DNA from: CAVVGZ01 sp963841845
GTDB taxonomy: Bacteria; Chloroflexota; Anaerolineae; Anaerolineales; Anaerolineaceae
Direction of reading: 5' to 3'
NCBI GenBank assembly: GCA_963841845.1
Contig: CAWJEG010000007.1
Coordinates: 558,001-622,000 of the forward strand
DNA length: 64,000 bases
The notes under the pieces: model-generated
Seen by the model: the letters and a program-made list of their open reading frames with translations, nothing else
Database searches by the model: none
What the model was told of the DNA's origin: nothing
Shown: positions 44,869 to 55,256 of the stretch, piece after piece
How the letters are laid out: the number at the start of each line of letters is the position of its first letter
Position numbering within the stretch: the first letter of the stretch is position 1
Position numbers and translations under genes: made by a program

Positions 44869-46510
44869 TCACCCGTGGGCTTTATCATTTTTTATTACTA
44901 CATCCGCAGCAAGCCTGCCGGTGAGGATTGAGGTTGGGACACCCGCAGGGCTGTAAGCCCATTGTCCGGCCTTTAAGACGTTCGGGATGCAGGTTTTACT
45001 GGCTTCATTGATTCCCAGCATGCTGGAAGTGACCGGGATAGGTTCTGTAAAAGACCAGCCGACAATGGAGCCTTCCAAACTGCCAACTGATTTTTCGATG
45101 CTGAGCGGAGTTGCTGAAAATTTTAAAATCACTTTTTCTTTCAGCAGGGGATAGATGGAGTTCGAGAGGACCTCTACAATCCTGTTTTCGATCTCCTGTT
45201 TAAATTCCTCGTACCAGCCGGATTCACTGACCTTCTTAATCAGGGCGTAGTCAAACAGGGTGCTGATGATCATGCCCGTTTTGCCATGCGGGGCAGAGCC
45301 CGGTTCTTTCAGCGCTGGGATGGATATTTCGTATGTGTTCAGCTCGCAGAACTTATCAAGCCAGGTGAAGAGTTCCTGCCTGGTAATATTTGGCCATCTC
45401 TTGAGCAGGTCCTTGAGTTCCCGGCGGTGGGTTTCACCAAGTCCTTGTTTTGACGGGGTATAAAATAAATGGCCGTATGAAATTGCTTTAAAATATTCTG
45501 GCGGTGCATCAAGCTCCAGAAATAATATAAAAACAGAATCGGCTCCGTGTTTAGAGGATAATGTATCCCTGTATGTTTTTATTTTTTTGGAATGATCCTC
45601 TGGTAAACCTTCTGTCCTTGTTATTCGATAGAGGGTCTTTAAATCCGCAGCCCACACCAGTGTGCCGTATTGGTACAACTTCCCCTCAGCATCTAAGACC
45701 GTGTTATCCCTGGCTGATAACTCTATAATCTCTGTTCCAGTTTTTATTTCCCCGCCCAAAGTTAATATTTTGTTTTCAAGCGCCTCCGCTAATTTTCCAA
45801 CGCCTCCTCTGGGGTAAAAATAATCCTGGTACAGGTAAAAATAACTCATGGCAAAGAAAGCGGGGGTGTTCTCAAAAAAATGCTGGCCGATAATATCCAT
45901 CAGGGATCTGTTGGTAATCATATCGGCAAGAAATTTTTCAATAGGGATATTTAACTTGTTGATTCGCCGTCGTGGTAAGAATAAATTTAATAAACAAGGG
46001 GATGTATGATTTGATGAAATAGGATCTGTCACTTCTAAAATTTTTAAAAAGGGGGTTATCGACCCCATAAAGCACTTCCATGTCTTTCATAATTTTCTTG
46101 ATGATCAAAATCACCTTTCCGATTTCTGCGCAGCTGTCTGGATAGGTAGTTTTGAGCAGGTTTTCATAATCTATCAAGCTTTCTTTTGAGGTTACATGGA
46201 TCATGTTTTGCTCAATCCCAATTGAAACCGGGCTCGGGATTGTCTCCAGGCTGATCTCAAGATCCCGGATCATGGGTAAGATAATCCCGGCGCTTTCAAG
46301 CGCCCTTACGCCGCCGTCAAAAAGAAAACCATCTTTAACAAATGTATTGACCAGCCCGCCGCATTTCTCATTTTTCTCCAGCAGAATGACACTCAATTTT
46401 GCCCTTGCCAGGTATGCGGCTGCGGTCAGGCCGGATACTCCTCCTCCAACAACGATGGCATCATACTTTTCTGTCACTTCAGTCCTCCCATTTTCAGGCT
46501 GATTTCCCAC
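44869..46510 (-). CDS. Phytoene desaturase/CrtISO-like FAD oxidoreductase (frame break near 45967)
   Basis: An FAD-binding amine-oxidase superfamily protein. The N-terminal frame begins with the dinucleotide motif VVGGGVSGLTAAAYLARA and GGLVNTF; the C-terminal frame has FYPRGGVGKLAEAL, TLVWAADLKTL and a closing PAGVPTSILTGRLAADVVI, all typical of carotenoid desaturase/isomerase relatives. The two frames meet near 45967 with one base shift and give about 530 residues. Substrate unknown; no other carotenoid gene is near. The stop of the upstream SDR gene overlaps its start. Confidence 0.85.
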
Positions 46511-47379
46511 AACGCTCTCGCAGCGTCCCTGTCCAGGGCTGGAGGTGTCATTTCTTCTTCTCTTGTCAAATTGAAAAACTTTCCGCTGATCCCCTCCACC
46601 GCTTCGGACACTCCCAGGTAATAAAGCGCTTCCGCAGAAATCTCAGGGGATTGGGATACCCTGTCAATTAAATTCTTCTTATACCATTTGTAGAAAGGCC
46701 CATTATCTTTTCCTGTGCCGGTTGTCACAGCACCCGGGTGCATTGCGTTTATGGTTACCCCGCTTCCTCTGAAAGTCTCATCCAGCACCATCATTGAAAG
46801 TAGCTGGGCAAGTTTTGCCGAACCATAGGCACCCAGACCTGTATAACGCCTTTTGTCCCAATTTAAATCATCCAGCCTCAATCCCCAAGCCGCAAAACGG
46901 TGTCCTTCCGAGTTAACCATGATGACCCTGGATTTCTTTTGGTTTAATAATTTGTCTTTCAAAAGAACATTGAGAATAAATGACGAAAGAAAATTTACTG
47001 TGAAAGTCATCTCCAGGCCGTCTTTGGTTACAGTTTTTTGATTGGTATAAATACCTGCGTTGTGTATCAGAACATCGATTTCCCCATCCATTTCCGCCAG
47101 TTCTTTGCCAACCCTGTGAATGTCTGCCAGGCAGCTCATGTCTGCAATCATAAAACCACATTCCACCCCGTAATCATGTTTTATTTCTTCACACAGTTGC
47201 CTGGATTTCTCTTCACTGCGGTTTATGGACAGGATATTTGCCCCAAGCGAGGCGTATTTCCTGCTGGCAGCATACCCAATTCCGGAGGTTGCCCCTGTTA
47301 TCACCACTAGACGGTTGTTGAAAAGTCTCGCTGCACAGGGTAGGTTTTGCTGCGCTGTTTCGGACCATTGCAAAGACAT
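46474..47379 (-). CDS. Short-chain dehydrogenase (retinol dehydrogenase-like)
   Basis: A 301-residue SDR with GATSGIGYA for NAD(P) binding, HNAGIY, VNSEGHRFA containing the catalytic serine and YGSAK. The overall pattern, including NAMHPGAVTTG, resembles the animal retinol dehydrogenase/WWOX group. It overlaps the FAD oxidoreductase gene by about 37 bases and follows an NTF2-like gene, so the three probably act together on a hydrophobic small molecule. That joint role is inference. Confidence 0.88.
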   Translation of the reverse strand: MSLQWSETAQQNLPCAARLFNNRLVVITGATSGIGYAASRKYASLGANILSINRSEEKSRQLCEEIKHDYGVECGFMIADMSCLADIHRVGKELAEMDGEIDVLIHNAGIYTNQKTVTKDGLEMTFTVNFLSSFILNVLLKDKLLNQKKSRVIMVNSEGHRFAAWGLRLDDLNWDKRRYTGLGAYGSAKLAQLLSMMVLDETFRGSGVTINAMHPGAVTTGTGKDNGPFYKWYKKNLIDRVSQSPEISAEALYYLGVSEAVEGISGKFFNLTREEEMTPPALDRDAARALWEISLKMGGLK

Positions 47380-47444
47380 TGGACCATCGATATTGTTTCC
47401 AGTACTTAAAAACAGGATTGCTTATACTTCCCATCCAACCCGCC

Positions 47445-47879
47445 CTAGCCAAACATTTTTTTCATGAATTTGCGGTACACTATCCCAAAACCCGGGATAT
47501 TATCAAAAATATCTCCCCACAAATCGAAATAATCCCTGTGCTCGATGATTTTTGAATTCTCGTCCAGTGTGAGCCGGCTCGAGCCATACAGGACGGAGGA
47601 GCGGGTATTCTTAAAATTAATGGTCATCTCCCACTCAAATAGAATGATGTTTTCTTCCTGGACAGCACGCAGAATCTTCATGCTTGACTCACCAGATCTG
47701 CGTGCTAACCTCTCGATCATACTTTTGAATTCTTCAAGACCCCTGATTTCCTGAATAGAGTCTCTGAAAACGATTTTTTCATCATAGTAGGGCCAAATAT
47801 GGGACCAATCAGGTTTGCCCTTATCGTTATAGGTTTTTGTCCAAAGCTCGCGTACCCGGTCTGCTGTCAGTGGTTCCAT
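47445..47879 (-). CDS. NTF2-like (SnoaL-type) protein
   Basis: A 144-residue cone-shaped NTF2 fold: DRVRELWTKTYNDKG, WPYYDEKIVFRDSIQEIRG and ENSKIIEHRDYFDLWGD are the usual helix and strand elements with a conserved histidine-aspartate pair. Such proteins act as small cyclases, isomerases or ligand binders. The ATG at 47879 begins MEPLTADRV; a longer frame to 47912 exists. First gene of the SDR/FAD run. Confidence 0.8.
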   Translation of the reverse strand: MEPLTADRVRELWTKTYNDKGKPDWSHIWPYYDEKIVFRDSIQEIRGLEEFKSMIERLARRSGESSMKILRAVQEENIILFEWEMTINFKNTRSSVLYGSSRLTLDENSKIIEHRDYFDLWGDIFDNIPGFGIVYRKFMKKMFG

Positions 47880-48126
47880 ATTGAATATATTTTCCTTATA
47901 TATAACCCTCAATTACACATTATTGTGTTCATAAGCAGCGTAATATAATCTACTCCCTTTGAGGTATGTATTTTCTTCCTTAAAACGATCTACTCGATCT
48001 GGAGCTCATGTCCATGTATGGTCTCTTTATTTAAATAAGTCAAAAATATATTTTAATATAAAATATTACCATCGGTAAAATAATAGCGCTGAGATTGACC
48101 ACACAATAAACTGACAGGAGCGACAA

Positions 48127-48456
48127 ATGAAATATATCCGGGCTGCTGACATATCTGACCTGCCTGAAAACCAGATGAAGGCGGTTAATCTGGAGGGTAA
48201 GGAAATACTGCTGGTGAACCTGGCCGGTTCCTGCTACGCCATTGCCAACAAGTGCACCCACATGGGGGGTTCACTGGTAAAAGGCACCCTGGAAGGCAGC
48301 ATTGTTCGGTGTCCAAGGCACGGCTCTAAATTTGATGTAAAAACAGGGCAGGCTGTCGGGGGACCTAAGATTGGGTTTATAAAAATGAAAGTTGCCAGTG
48401 AACCAAGTTATCCGGTCAAAGTTGAGGGGACAGATATCCTGGTCGGAATGCCATAA
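48127..48456 (+). CDS. Rieske-type [2Fe-2S] ferredoxin
   Basis: A 109-residue soluble Rieske protein with the cluster boxes CTHMGG and CPRHGSKFD, each giving one cysteine and one histidine ligand. It lacks a membrane anchor, so it is the ferredoxin type used by oxygenases or as a general carrier. An AGGAG site precedes the ATG. It is a single gene ending before a strong terminator shared with clpC. Confidence 0.94.
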   Translation: MKYIRAADISDLPENQMKAVNLEGKEILLVNLAGSCYAIANKCTHMGGSLVKGTLEGSIVRCPRHGSKFDVKTGQAVGGPKIGFIKMKVASEPSYPVKVEGTDILVGMP

Positions 48457-48527
48457 GGTGTTTGTTTGGTTGTTTTAATCTGTCCGGTAAGTGCCGCCGG
48501 ACAATTGGCTATCGGAATACCGGTTAT

Positions 48528-48560
48528 AAAACCGGCCTGGATGAACTCCAGGCCGGTTTA
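48528..48560. terminator. Bidirectional terminator between the Rieske gene and clpC
   Basis: AAACCGGCCTGGA-TGAAC-TCCAGGCCGGTTT is an almost perfect 13-base stem with a five-base loop between two converging genes. Confidence 0.85.
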
Positions 48561-48584
48561 ATCATTTGTAAATTACGTAATTTC

Positions 48585-51092
48585 TCAGGCGCTGACCCCG
48601 ACCGCCTGTTCGGTTATTTCGGGGGGAGCTATTTCATCCTTGAGCAGGACAATCAGTTTTTCACCATCCTTCTCCTCTAAATCAATCAAAATAGCATCTC
48701 CATCCTCAAACTCATGTCCCAGCAAGGCATCAGAGAGCTTATCCTCGATACGATATTGGATAACCCTGCGCAGCGGCCTGGCTCCCATGTCAGGATCGTA
48801 TCCTTCTTCTGCAAGCAAATCTATCACCGCATCCGTTGCCCTCAGGCTGATTTCGTGATCCTGCAATCGTTCAGCCACTTTTTGCAATTCAAGGCTCACA
48901 ATACTGTGGATGTTTTCCTTGCTCAGCGACCGGAATACAACCACACCTTCTACCCGGTTTAGAAATTCCGGACGGAATACCTTCTTAAGCGCATCGAGCA
49001 GCTTCTTACGCATTTCCTCGTAGGCGGACTTCTCCGCAATCGTTTTATCTTTTTCAAGTTGGAAACCAAAAGCGCTCTGGCGTTTGATTTCCTCAGCGCC
49101 AATATTGGAGGTCATGACAATGATCGTATTGCGGAAATCGACCTTGTGACCACGCGCATCCGAGAGATGGCCTTCTTCCATGATTTGCAGGAGCATATTA
49201 TGGGCTTCCGGATGGGCTTTCTCAATTTCATCGAAGACGACGATTGAATACGGGCGGCGGCGGATTGCCTCGGTAAGCTGGCCAGCTTCATCGTACCCCA
49301 CATAACCTGGAGGTGCTCCAACCAGCCGGCTGACATTGTGTCTCTCCATAAACTCGGACATATCCAGTTGGATCAAGGCCTCGTCACTGCCAAACAGGAA
49401 CTTGGCCAATGCCTTGGTCAGTTCTGTTTTACCAACCCCGGTCGGCCCCAGGAAGATGAATGAACCTATCGGTCGGCGCGGGTCTTTTAATCCGGATCGT
49501 GCCCGGCGTATGGATTTAGAAATAGATTCAATTGCCTCATCCTGGCCAATAATCATTGTCCGCAGTTCGTCTTCCATGTTTAACAGTCGCACAGATTCTT
49601 CCTGCGCCATCTGCATCACCGGAACACCGGTCCACATTGACACCACTTCAGCAATATCATCACCCGATACCACCGGACTGTTGCTGCGGTCCCATGCATT
49701 CCGTAAACGATCAACCTGGTTTTCAAGGGCAGTCTGCTGGGCAAGCAGATCCTCGGCATCATCAAAACGGCTGTCTTCTACTGCCAGGCTGTGCTTCTGG
49801 CGGACTTCACGCAGCTCTTTCATTAATTCTTTTGTCTTTTTGGCAGCCGGGCTCTTGTACATTCGCACCCGCGATGAGGACTCATCAATAAGATCAATGG
49901 CCTTATCCGGTAAAAAGCGTTCTGTAACATAACGGGATGATAGCCGGGCAGCTGCTTCAAGGGCTTCGTCGGAGATGACCAGGCGGTGATGCTCCTCATA
50001 GGCGGTCCGTATGCCATGTAAAATCTCAATTGTCTCTTCAACCGTCGGGGCATTGATCATAATAGGCTGGAATCGTCGTTCCAACGCCGAGTCACTTTCA
50101 ATGTGTTTACGATATTCGTCCACGGTTGTGGCTCCGATGACCTGCAGTTCACCCCGTGATAGAGCCGGTTTAAGGATGTTCGCCGCATCTACAGAGGAGC
50201 CGGCCGAACCAGCTCCAACCAGCATATGAACCTCATCAATGAAAAGAATTGCGCCAGAGGCCTTCAACTCATCAATTACCCGCTTCAGGCGTTCTTCAAA
50301 TTGTCCGCGGTACATGGTTCCTGCCACCAGTGAACCCACATCCAGCTGCAGTACTTTCTTATCCAGAAGCGGGGCCGGGACATCGCCTTCGATAATCCGT
50401 TGGGCTAATCCCTCCACGATGGCGGTTTTTCCAACGCCGGGTTCGCCAATTAAAGCTGGATTATTTTTTGTTCGCCGTGCTAATACCTGGATTACCCGTT
50501 CTATTTCCATGACCCGCCCGATTACCGGATCGAGTTTGCCCTGTTCAGCAAGATCTGTCAGGTCAACTGCCAGCTGGTCTATTAATGGCGTTTTATCTTT
50601 GTTCTTTTCTGGCTTTTGTTCGCTGCGATTTCCGCTGGCAGCTGGTTGGCTGGTATTTTCATCTAGAACCCGCTTCGTCTGCCGGCGGATTTGTTCCGCT
50701 GTAACCCCTAGTTTGCGTAATACATCCATTGCCATGCCATCTGTCGAGCGGATCACCGCAAGCAGCAGGTGTTCGGTCCCGATATATTGATGTCCCATGC
50801 GGCGTGCTTCTTCTATTGCAAATTCCAGCACTTTTTGAACTCCGGGAGATAGGTCAATTTTGCCACCGGCGTATTGCCCGGTCGCGCTTAACCTTTCGAT
50901 AATTTCACGAACCCGGTCTGCTTCTAATCCAAGGTCACGCAGTACACGCCCGCCAACACCACCATCCTCCTCAATTAATCCAAGCAGGACATGTTCAGTG
51001 CCGATTGAGTTTTGTCCCAATTGTTCGGCTTCCTGATGTGCCAGGCTCAATACCCTGCGCGCCCTTTGGGTAAATCGTTCCATTCCAGCCAA
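48585..51092 (-). CDS. clpC: ClpC-type AAA+ unfoldase
   Basis: An 835-residue Hsp100 unfoldase that feeds ClpP. It has two Clp-N repeats (residues 5-75 and 80-150), Walker A GEPGVGKT in the first ATPase ring and GPTGVGKTEL in the second, and a middle coiled coil of the ClpC size (shorter than in ClpB). It starts at a TTG at 51092, supported by AAGGAG eight bases upstream; the first ATG is three codons later and too far from the site. No ctsR or mcsAB genes are adjacent. Confidence 0.95.
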   Translation of the reverse strand: MAGMERFTQRARRVLSLAHQEAEQLGQNSIGTEHVLLGLIEEDGGVGGRVLRDLGLEADRVREIIERLSATGQYAGGKIDLSPGVQKVLEFAIEEARRMGHQYIGTEHLLLAVIRSTDGMAMDVLRKLGVTAEQIRRQTKRVLDENTSQPAASGNRSEQKPEKNKDKTPLIDQLAVDLTDLAEQGKLDPVIGRVMEIERVIQVLARRTKNNPALIGEPGVGKTAIVEGLAQRIIEGDVPAPLLDKKVLQLDVGSLVAGTMYRGQFEERLKRVIDELKASGAILFIDEVHMLVGAGSAGSSVDAANILKPALSRGELQVIGATTVDEYRKHIESDSALERRFQPIMINAPTVEETIEILHGIRTAYEEHHRLVISDEALEAAARLSSRYVTERFLPDKAIDLIDESSSRVRMYKSPAAKKTKELMKELREVRQKHSLAVEDSRFDDAEDLLAQQTALENQVDRLRNAWDRSNSPVVSGDDIAEVVSMWTGVPVMQMAQEESVRLLNMEDELRTMIIGQDEAIESISKSIRRARSGLKDPRRPIGSFIFLGPTGVGKTELTKALAKFLFGSDEALIQLDMSEFMERHNVSRLVGAPPGYVGYDEAGQLTEAIRRRPYSIVVFDEIEKAHPEAHNMLLQIMEEGHLSDARGHKVDFRNTIIVMTSNIGAEEIKRQSAFGFQLEKDKTIAEKSAYEEMRKKLLDALKKVFRPEFLNRVEGVVVFRSLSKENIHSIVSLELQKVAERLQDHEISLRATDAVIDLLAEEGYDPDMGARPLRRVIQYRIEDKLSDALLGHEFEDGDAILIDLEEKDGEKLIVLLKDEIAPPEITEQAVGVSA

Positions 51093-51646
51093 GGTATACT
51101 CCTTCCACTAATTCCTTTACAAATTCTCAAGCCTCTATGAAGCAGAGGCTGTCTATCTTGATTCCTGAAATCCCGTTGTTTATCTATTCCAAGAAGCATT
51201 TTACCAAATTTTTATACCGGCTGCCTCTTTTATACCCGGTGAGGTTATACAGTCTGCATAAACCGCCGGCAGTCCCTCTCCGGCCGGAGGTTCTCTTGAT
51301 TTACTATTGATTCTATACGATGGGTAAATGAAAATTGATTAGAGATTTCTTAACATTTCAGAAGGGTCTTGCCAAATAACAAACAATTTCACCCAGGGAG
51401 ACCAATTCATGCCAGCGAGGGTGTACAGGCAGAATATACCGTCAAAACCGCCCTGAATAGGTAGACCATCCAAAATACCCATAGAAATGATCTCGGCACA
51501 TTTCTTGCCGGATACCCCGGATAGATCATTAAGAAAAAGTTATCCATGAATACAAAGAATCAGAACCAATATCAGGTAAAATTTCTTTCAGGCAAGGAAT
51601 ATTAAATTCCACAAAAATTCTCGGTGAGGACGAAACAGGAACATAC
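51093..51646. other. Divergent intergenic region, clpC / HAD gene
   Basis: About 550 bases without a credible gene. A small hairpin GCCTCT-N7-AGAGGC (51131-51149) lies just upstream of clpC. I looked for CIRCE and CtsR-type repeats and saw none. Promoters for both genes must lie here, but I cannot single them out. Confidence 0.5.
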
Positions 51647-52294
51647 ATGATAGTCATATCCGATATGATGGGCACACTGACCACAGGCTCTCCTGTCCTG
51701 GGAATTGTGGACTGGGTACGTCACAACCAGAGTAAAACTCAAGCACGATGGCTCATGGCCAGGATGACCCCCGCATACCTGCTTGTAAAGTCCGGTCTCA
51801 AGGATTCACAGCCTTGGGGACAAAAATTGATGATAGAAAGCCTCCAATGGGTAGGGAATGCAACACCGCAAAAATTCGAACAAGTTGCTGAGTGGGCAGT
51901 TGAGCACAACCTGTGGATCAAGCGGCGCTCCGATGTGATTTCTATTCTCAGCAGCCACGCTAAAAATGGCGCACAGGTATTTATCGCCAGCAGTGTTGTC
52001 GAGCCCATCGCAGTATCCTTTGCACGGCGTTTTGGTGCGCAGGCAATCGGCACACCGATTCAAATCGAAAACGGGCGCGTCTGTCTTGCCGCCGACCTCA
52101 TTACCAGCGATAGGAAAATACAGGAAGTACTCTACCGCCTCAATGTTACCCGCATAGATTACGCCTATGGTGATACTGCCTTGGATATCCCCCTGCTTGA
52201 ACATGCCGATCACCCCGTCGCCGTTTATCCAGATAAAGGGTTGTACGATTTTGCGAAAAACCGCGGCTGGGAAATTCTTGGGGAGCCTTTATAA
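51647..52294 (+). CDS. HAD-superfamily hydrolase (subfamily IB-like)
   Basis: A 215-residue haloacid-dehalogenase type phosphatase. The nucleophile motif is reduced to VISDMMGTLT (D-M-M-G-T-L-T rather than D-x-D-x-T), so the second aspartate, the usual acid/base, is replaced by methionine; motif II is IASSVVEP and motif IV YGDTALDIPLL. Loss of the second aspartate may lower phosphatase activity or mark a subfamily. The ATG has a weak AGGA site. Single gene. Confidence 0.8.
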   Translation: MIVISDMMGTLTTGSPVLGIVDWVRHNQSKTQARWLMARMTPAYLLVKSGLKDSQPWGQKLMIESLQWVGNATPQKFEQVAEWAVEHNLWIKRRSDVISILSSHAKNGAQVFIASSVVEPIAVSFARRFGAQAIGTPIQIENGRVCLAADLITSDRKIQEVLYRLNVTRIDYAYGDTALDIPLLEHADHPVAVYPDKGLYDFAKNRGWEILGEPL

Positions 52295-52433
52295 GCACAT
52301 CCACCCACTCATGAGCAATCCATAAATAAAGTGGAAGCATCCGGATTGTCCGGAAAACCTCGCCATTTGATTATCATGCTGTCAAAAAACCGCATGCTTA
52401 AGCGCCAAAGGCCCCTTCCGAACATACTCCAGA

Positions 52434-53918
52434 TTATGGCAGATCTTCAGGGAGGGTTTGATGAGATTCTCGCCAGGACATGATTCCCAGGAAAATCAGC
52501 GCAGCAAGCGAGATTACTGCTCCAATAACTAAAACTGCAATATAGGGGGGATCGGGATGGTTGGCAACCACTTTTATTGACAAATCGACCGGTGTCACCG
52601 GGAAAGCATTTTTTGCATACTCGATCCGCCATAAGCGGATATACTGCCACAGATCGTGCATGAGCAGCATTAAAACCCCCAACCCTCCCATGCGCAGTGC
52701 CAGGGACCCGGAATGATTTTTATACCAGGCCTGTGCCTGGATTGCCCCCAGGAATAAAAGCAGGGTGAAGGGAATAATGATCATGCGTGAAGACACCCGC
52801 TCCCCGGCGACCAGCGGGATATGCAGGAAGGTGACCAGCCGGTAGATATTTCCAATGGCAAGCAGGGACAAGACGCCTATGGGTAACAGTAGTTCAGGAT
52901 AGCCCCGGTCCTGGTGCCTGTTCTTTAGCCACAAGATCAATCCAAAGAACAACACAAATGCAGTACCCGCCAGCCCTGCGTGCAGGTCAAACTCCCACCA
53001 TCCCAGCACGGTTAGCGGCGAACGGCCTGAAAGAGCCTGCTCCGGCGGTATAATCGTTGTCAACGCCTTCAGCACATCCATTGCGGTTGGGTATCCTCCA
53101 AGATACTCTGTGTCAAAACTTCTCATTTGCAGGGCTGGCGGCAGGATCCGCACCATGCTAACCAGAAGGGAAAATAGAATCACTGTCAGGATGCGCGGTA
53201 AAATCCGCCAGTTGACCAACCCAATGAAACCGAGCAGGAATAATATCCATACAAAATGGTGATATGAGCCCTGCAGGAAAATTACCAGCAGGGTTACGGA
53301 CATCAAAGTTATCCACTTCCAGCTCCGGTCCCCTTCAAGCAGGTTGAAAACCATCAGGAAAATCCAGGGGAAAAGAAAATAGCCGCCCCATGATGCATGG
53401 CCTACACTGAGGTGGGAAAGAAGATGTCCGTTGAAATTGAATAAGAAAAAAAGAACCGCAGTAATGAAAAGCGAGAGGGAAAATTTCTCCCTTATTTTCA
53501 ACAAACCCATAAAACCGATTGTAAAAAAAATCAGGATATCCACATAGATGAACATCCTTATATCCATAAAGCGCAACAATAATATCTGGGGTGAAAGCAG
53601 CACATCCGGGAGAGTCATAAAACGGTCCGTCACCCCGCGCAGTGCAGATGCATCCGTCATGTGCAGTGGTAATACACCCTTCACTACTGCATCCTGAAGA
53701 AAAGCCAGCCTCGGAGCGGATATTTCAGCCCAATCATGAAAATCAACCGTGAAAACCCCCCAGTTGAAGAAAACCCCGTAAAGGTAAATTCCTGCCAGGA
53801 AAAGCACACCCAGCCACAAAAATCTCAGCCAGGGGAATTGTTTTTCTTCCTCCGGGTCAAAAAGTGCCCGGATCAGGTGATCGAATGATTCTAAGAGCCG
53901 CTTGACAATCGATTCCAT
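52434..53918 (-). CDS. Polytopic membrane protein, GT-C/YfhO-like
   Basis: A 494-residue integral membrane protein with roughly 12 helices and a short soluble start. The pattern of a first external loop with acidic residues (VFTVDFHDWAEISAP) and many aromatic helices resembles lipid-linked glycosyltransferases of the GT-C type, but I do not see a diagnostic motif. Substrate unknown. Probably a single-gene unit. Confidence 0.6.
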   Translation of the reverse strand: MESIVKRLLESFDHLIRALFDPEEEKQFPWLRFLWLGVLFLAGIYLYGVFFNWGVFTVDFHDWAEISAPRLAFLQDAVVKGVLPLHMTDASALRGVTDRFMTLPDVLLSPQILLLRFMDIRMFIYVDILIFFTIGFMGLLKIREKFSLSLFITAVLFFLFNFNGHLLSHLSVGHASWGGYFLFPWIFLMVFNLLEGDRSWKWITLMSVTLLVIFLQGSYHHFVWILFLLGFIGLVNWRILPRILTVILFSLLVSMVRILPPALQMRSFDTEYLGGYPTAMDVLKALTTIIPPEQALSGRSPLTVLGWWEFDLHAGLAGTAFVLFFGLILWLKNRHQDRGYPELLLPIGVLSLLAIGNIYRLVTFLHIPLVAGERVSSRMIIIPFTLLLFLGAIQAQAWYKNHSGSLALRMGGLGVLMLLMHDLWQYIRLWRIEYAKNAFPVTPVDLSIKVVANHPDPPYIAVLVIGAVISLAALIFLGIMSWRESHQTLPEDLP

Positions 53919-53987
53919 CGCTGTCCAATCAATCCAATATCAATATGATTGTACCAAAGAAGCAGGCACAAAGCCTGTCAGCACACT

Positions 53988-54416
53988 TCAGCTTCGCATT
54001 GGTATATTTTCGAAAGCAGCAATGGTTTCCCGCCAGCCATCGGGGATGGGTATGGATGCTTTTCGGCGATAATCGTAAGCCACCATTACGGTTTCTGCAG
54101 TGGCATACACTTTGCCCCCATCCAACCCTTCAATCTGGTTGGCATAAACAAAGCTCTTATTCCCCAAACGGGTAACCTTCACACCAACCCGAATCTTTTC
54201 CTGGAATTCGATGGGTGCCAGGTAAGAGATTTGTAAACCGGCAACAATCAAACCCATGTCATGAAAGGATTTCCCGTCAAACAATCCCAAATTGATGAGG
54301 TACTCAATCCGGGCATGTTCGATGTAAACACAAAATTGGATATTGTTGACATGCCACTGGGTATCCAGGTCAGAATAACGCACTTGTATAGGATGGTAAA
54401 AGTTAAAATCAGGCAT
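53988..54416 (-). CDS. Acyl-CoA thioesterase, 4HBT hotdog fold
   Basis: A 142-residue hotdog protein. The active-site stretch IQVRYSDLDTQWHVNNIQFCVYIEHAR carries the aspartate of the YbgC/4-hydroxybenzoyl-CoA thioesterase group, and LQISYLAPIEFQEKIRV is the second conserved strand. It should hydrolyse acyl-CoA esters in the cytoplasm. I use the ATG at 54416 because GGGAG is five bases upstream. Confidence 0.88.
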   Translation of the reverse strand: MPDFNFYHPIQVRYSDLDTQWHVNNIQFCVYIEHARIEYLINLGLFDGKSFHDMGLIVAGLQISYLAPIEFQEKIRVGVKVTRLGNKSFVYANQIEGLDGGKVYATAETVMVAYDYRRKASIPIPDGWRETIAAFENIPMRS

Positions 54417-54627
54417 TGCACTCCCTTCTTGTAGTCTGGTAACAGGAAAAAACAATTTGAGTTGTTCCGATTCAACCTGTCCTGGTATTATAAATTTCCT
54501 GGTTGTTAGAAAAAGGTCATCTAGGATGGATGACCTCTGTCACTTGCATCCTTATTATGTATTGAATAGACTTAATGAGATAATTCGTGTAATTTTACCC
54601 ATATTAATAGATGAGGCGAAAAGTATT

Positions 54628-55044
54628 ATGCAGATAACCAAACAGGCCGATTATGCCTTACGGGCGATGATGTACCTGGCAAAAATGGACAGCACCCAGC
54701 GTGCTTCTACCAGCCAGATTGCCAAAGAACAGCATATCCCTTCCTCTTTCCTGGCAAAAATTATATCGCAGCTCTCCATTGCAGGACTAATTAATACATC
54801 TCGTGGGGCGCGTGGGGGAGTTTCCCTTGCTCGTAATCCTGAGGAAATATCTATCCTGGAGGTCGTAGAGGCAATCGACGGTCCAATTCTTATCAATGAC
54901 TGTACTATCAGCAGCTACTCATGTCCTTTCGGCGAGGATTGTGTCCTCCAACCCCTCTGGTGCGACGTTCAGAGCCAGCTTGTGGATAAATTGCGCTCAA
55001 CTACTTTTGCAACATTTTTGCCCAGGGTAGCGGTCGAAGCTTAA
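54628..55044 (+). CDS. Rrf2-family iron-sulfur regulator
   Basis: A 138-residue Rrf2-type repressor: KQADYALRAMMYLA, QIAKEQHIPSSFLAKIISQL as the DNA-binding helix pair, TSRGARGGVSLAR as the wing, and cysteines C-x6-C-x5-C in CTISSYSCPFGEDC, which in IscR/NsrR hold an iron-sulfur cluster. It probably senses cluster status, nitric oxide or redox. The ATG at 54628 fits the family N-terminus. It is followed by a hairpin and then three MFS genes, which may be its targets. Confidence 0.9.
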   Translation: MQITKQADYALRAMMYLAKMDSTQRASTSQIAKEQHIPSSFLAKIISQLSIAGLINTSRGARGGVSLARNPEEISILEVVEAIDGPILINDCTISSYSCPFGEDCVLQPLWCDVQSQLVDKLRSTTFATFLPRVAVEA

Positions 55045-55121
55045 CCTCTGTGATGTTTGTCTCCCGGGTACCGTAGTATCCTGTAACAAAGATTTTACCT
55101 GCCTGAGATAAAAAACCTGAT

Positions 55122-55163
55122 CAAAGAGGCAAATAAACCTCCTCCGGTTTAATTGCCTCTTTG
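55122..55163 (+). terminator. Terminator after the Rrf2 gene
   Basis: CAAAGAGGCAA and TTGCCTCTTTG enclose an inner AAACC/GGTTT stem. The T run is short, so strength is uncertain. Confidence 0.65.
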
Positions 55164-55256
55164 GCTATTTAAACCACCGTTGCTATCCTGTGATCATGAA
55201 TCTCCATATCATAGGGTAGAATAAAACTGGCCATTCACCACCACCCTGGTAGAAAT

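Noticed and set aside
47880..48126. Another ATATTC-N8-GAATAT operator near the start of the NTF2-like gene
   Set aside because: ATTGAATATATTTT-like words occur but not the two half-sites with eight-base spacing; AT-rich sequence explains them.
49336..49932. A 198-codon plus-strand open frame inside clpC
   Set aside because: It lies opposite the second ATPase domain of ClpC, whose motifs are fully intact; composition is typical of an antisense shadow.
51093..51646. CIRCE or CtsR operator upstream of clpC
   Set aside because: No TTAGCACTC-type inverted repeat or tandem GGTCAAA heptads were found by eye; only a small hairpin is present.
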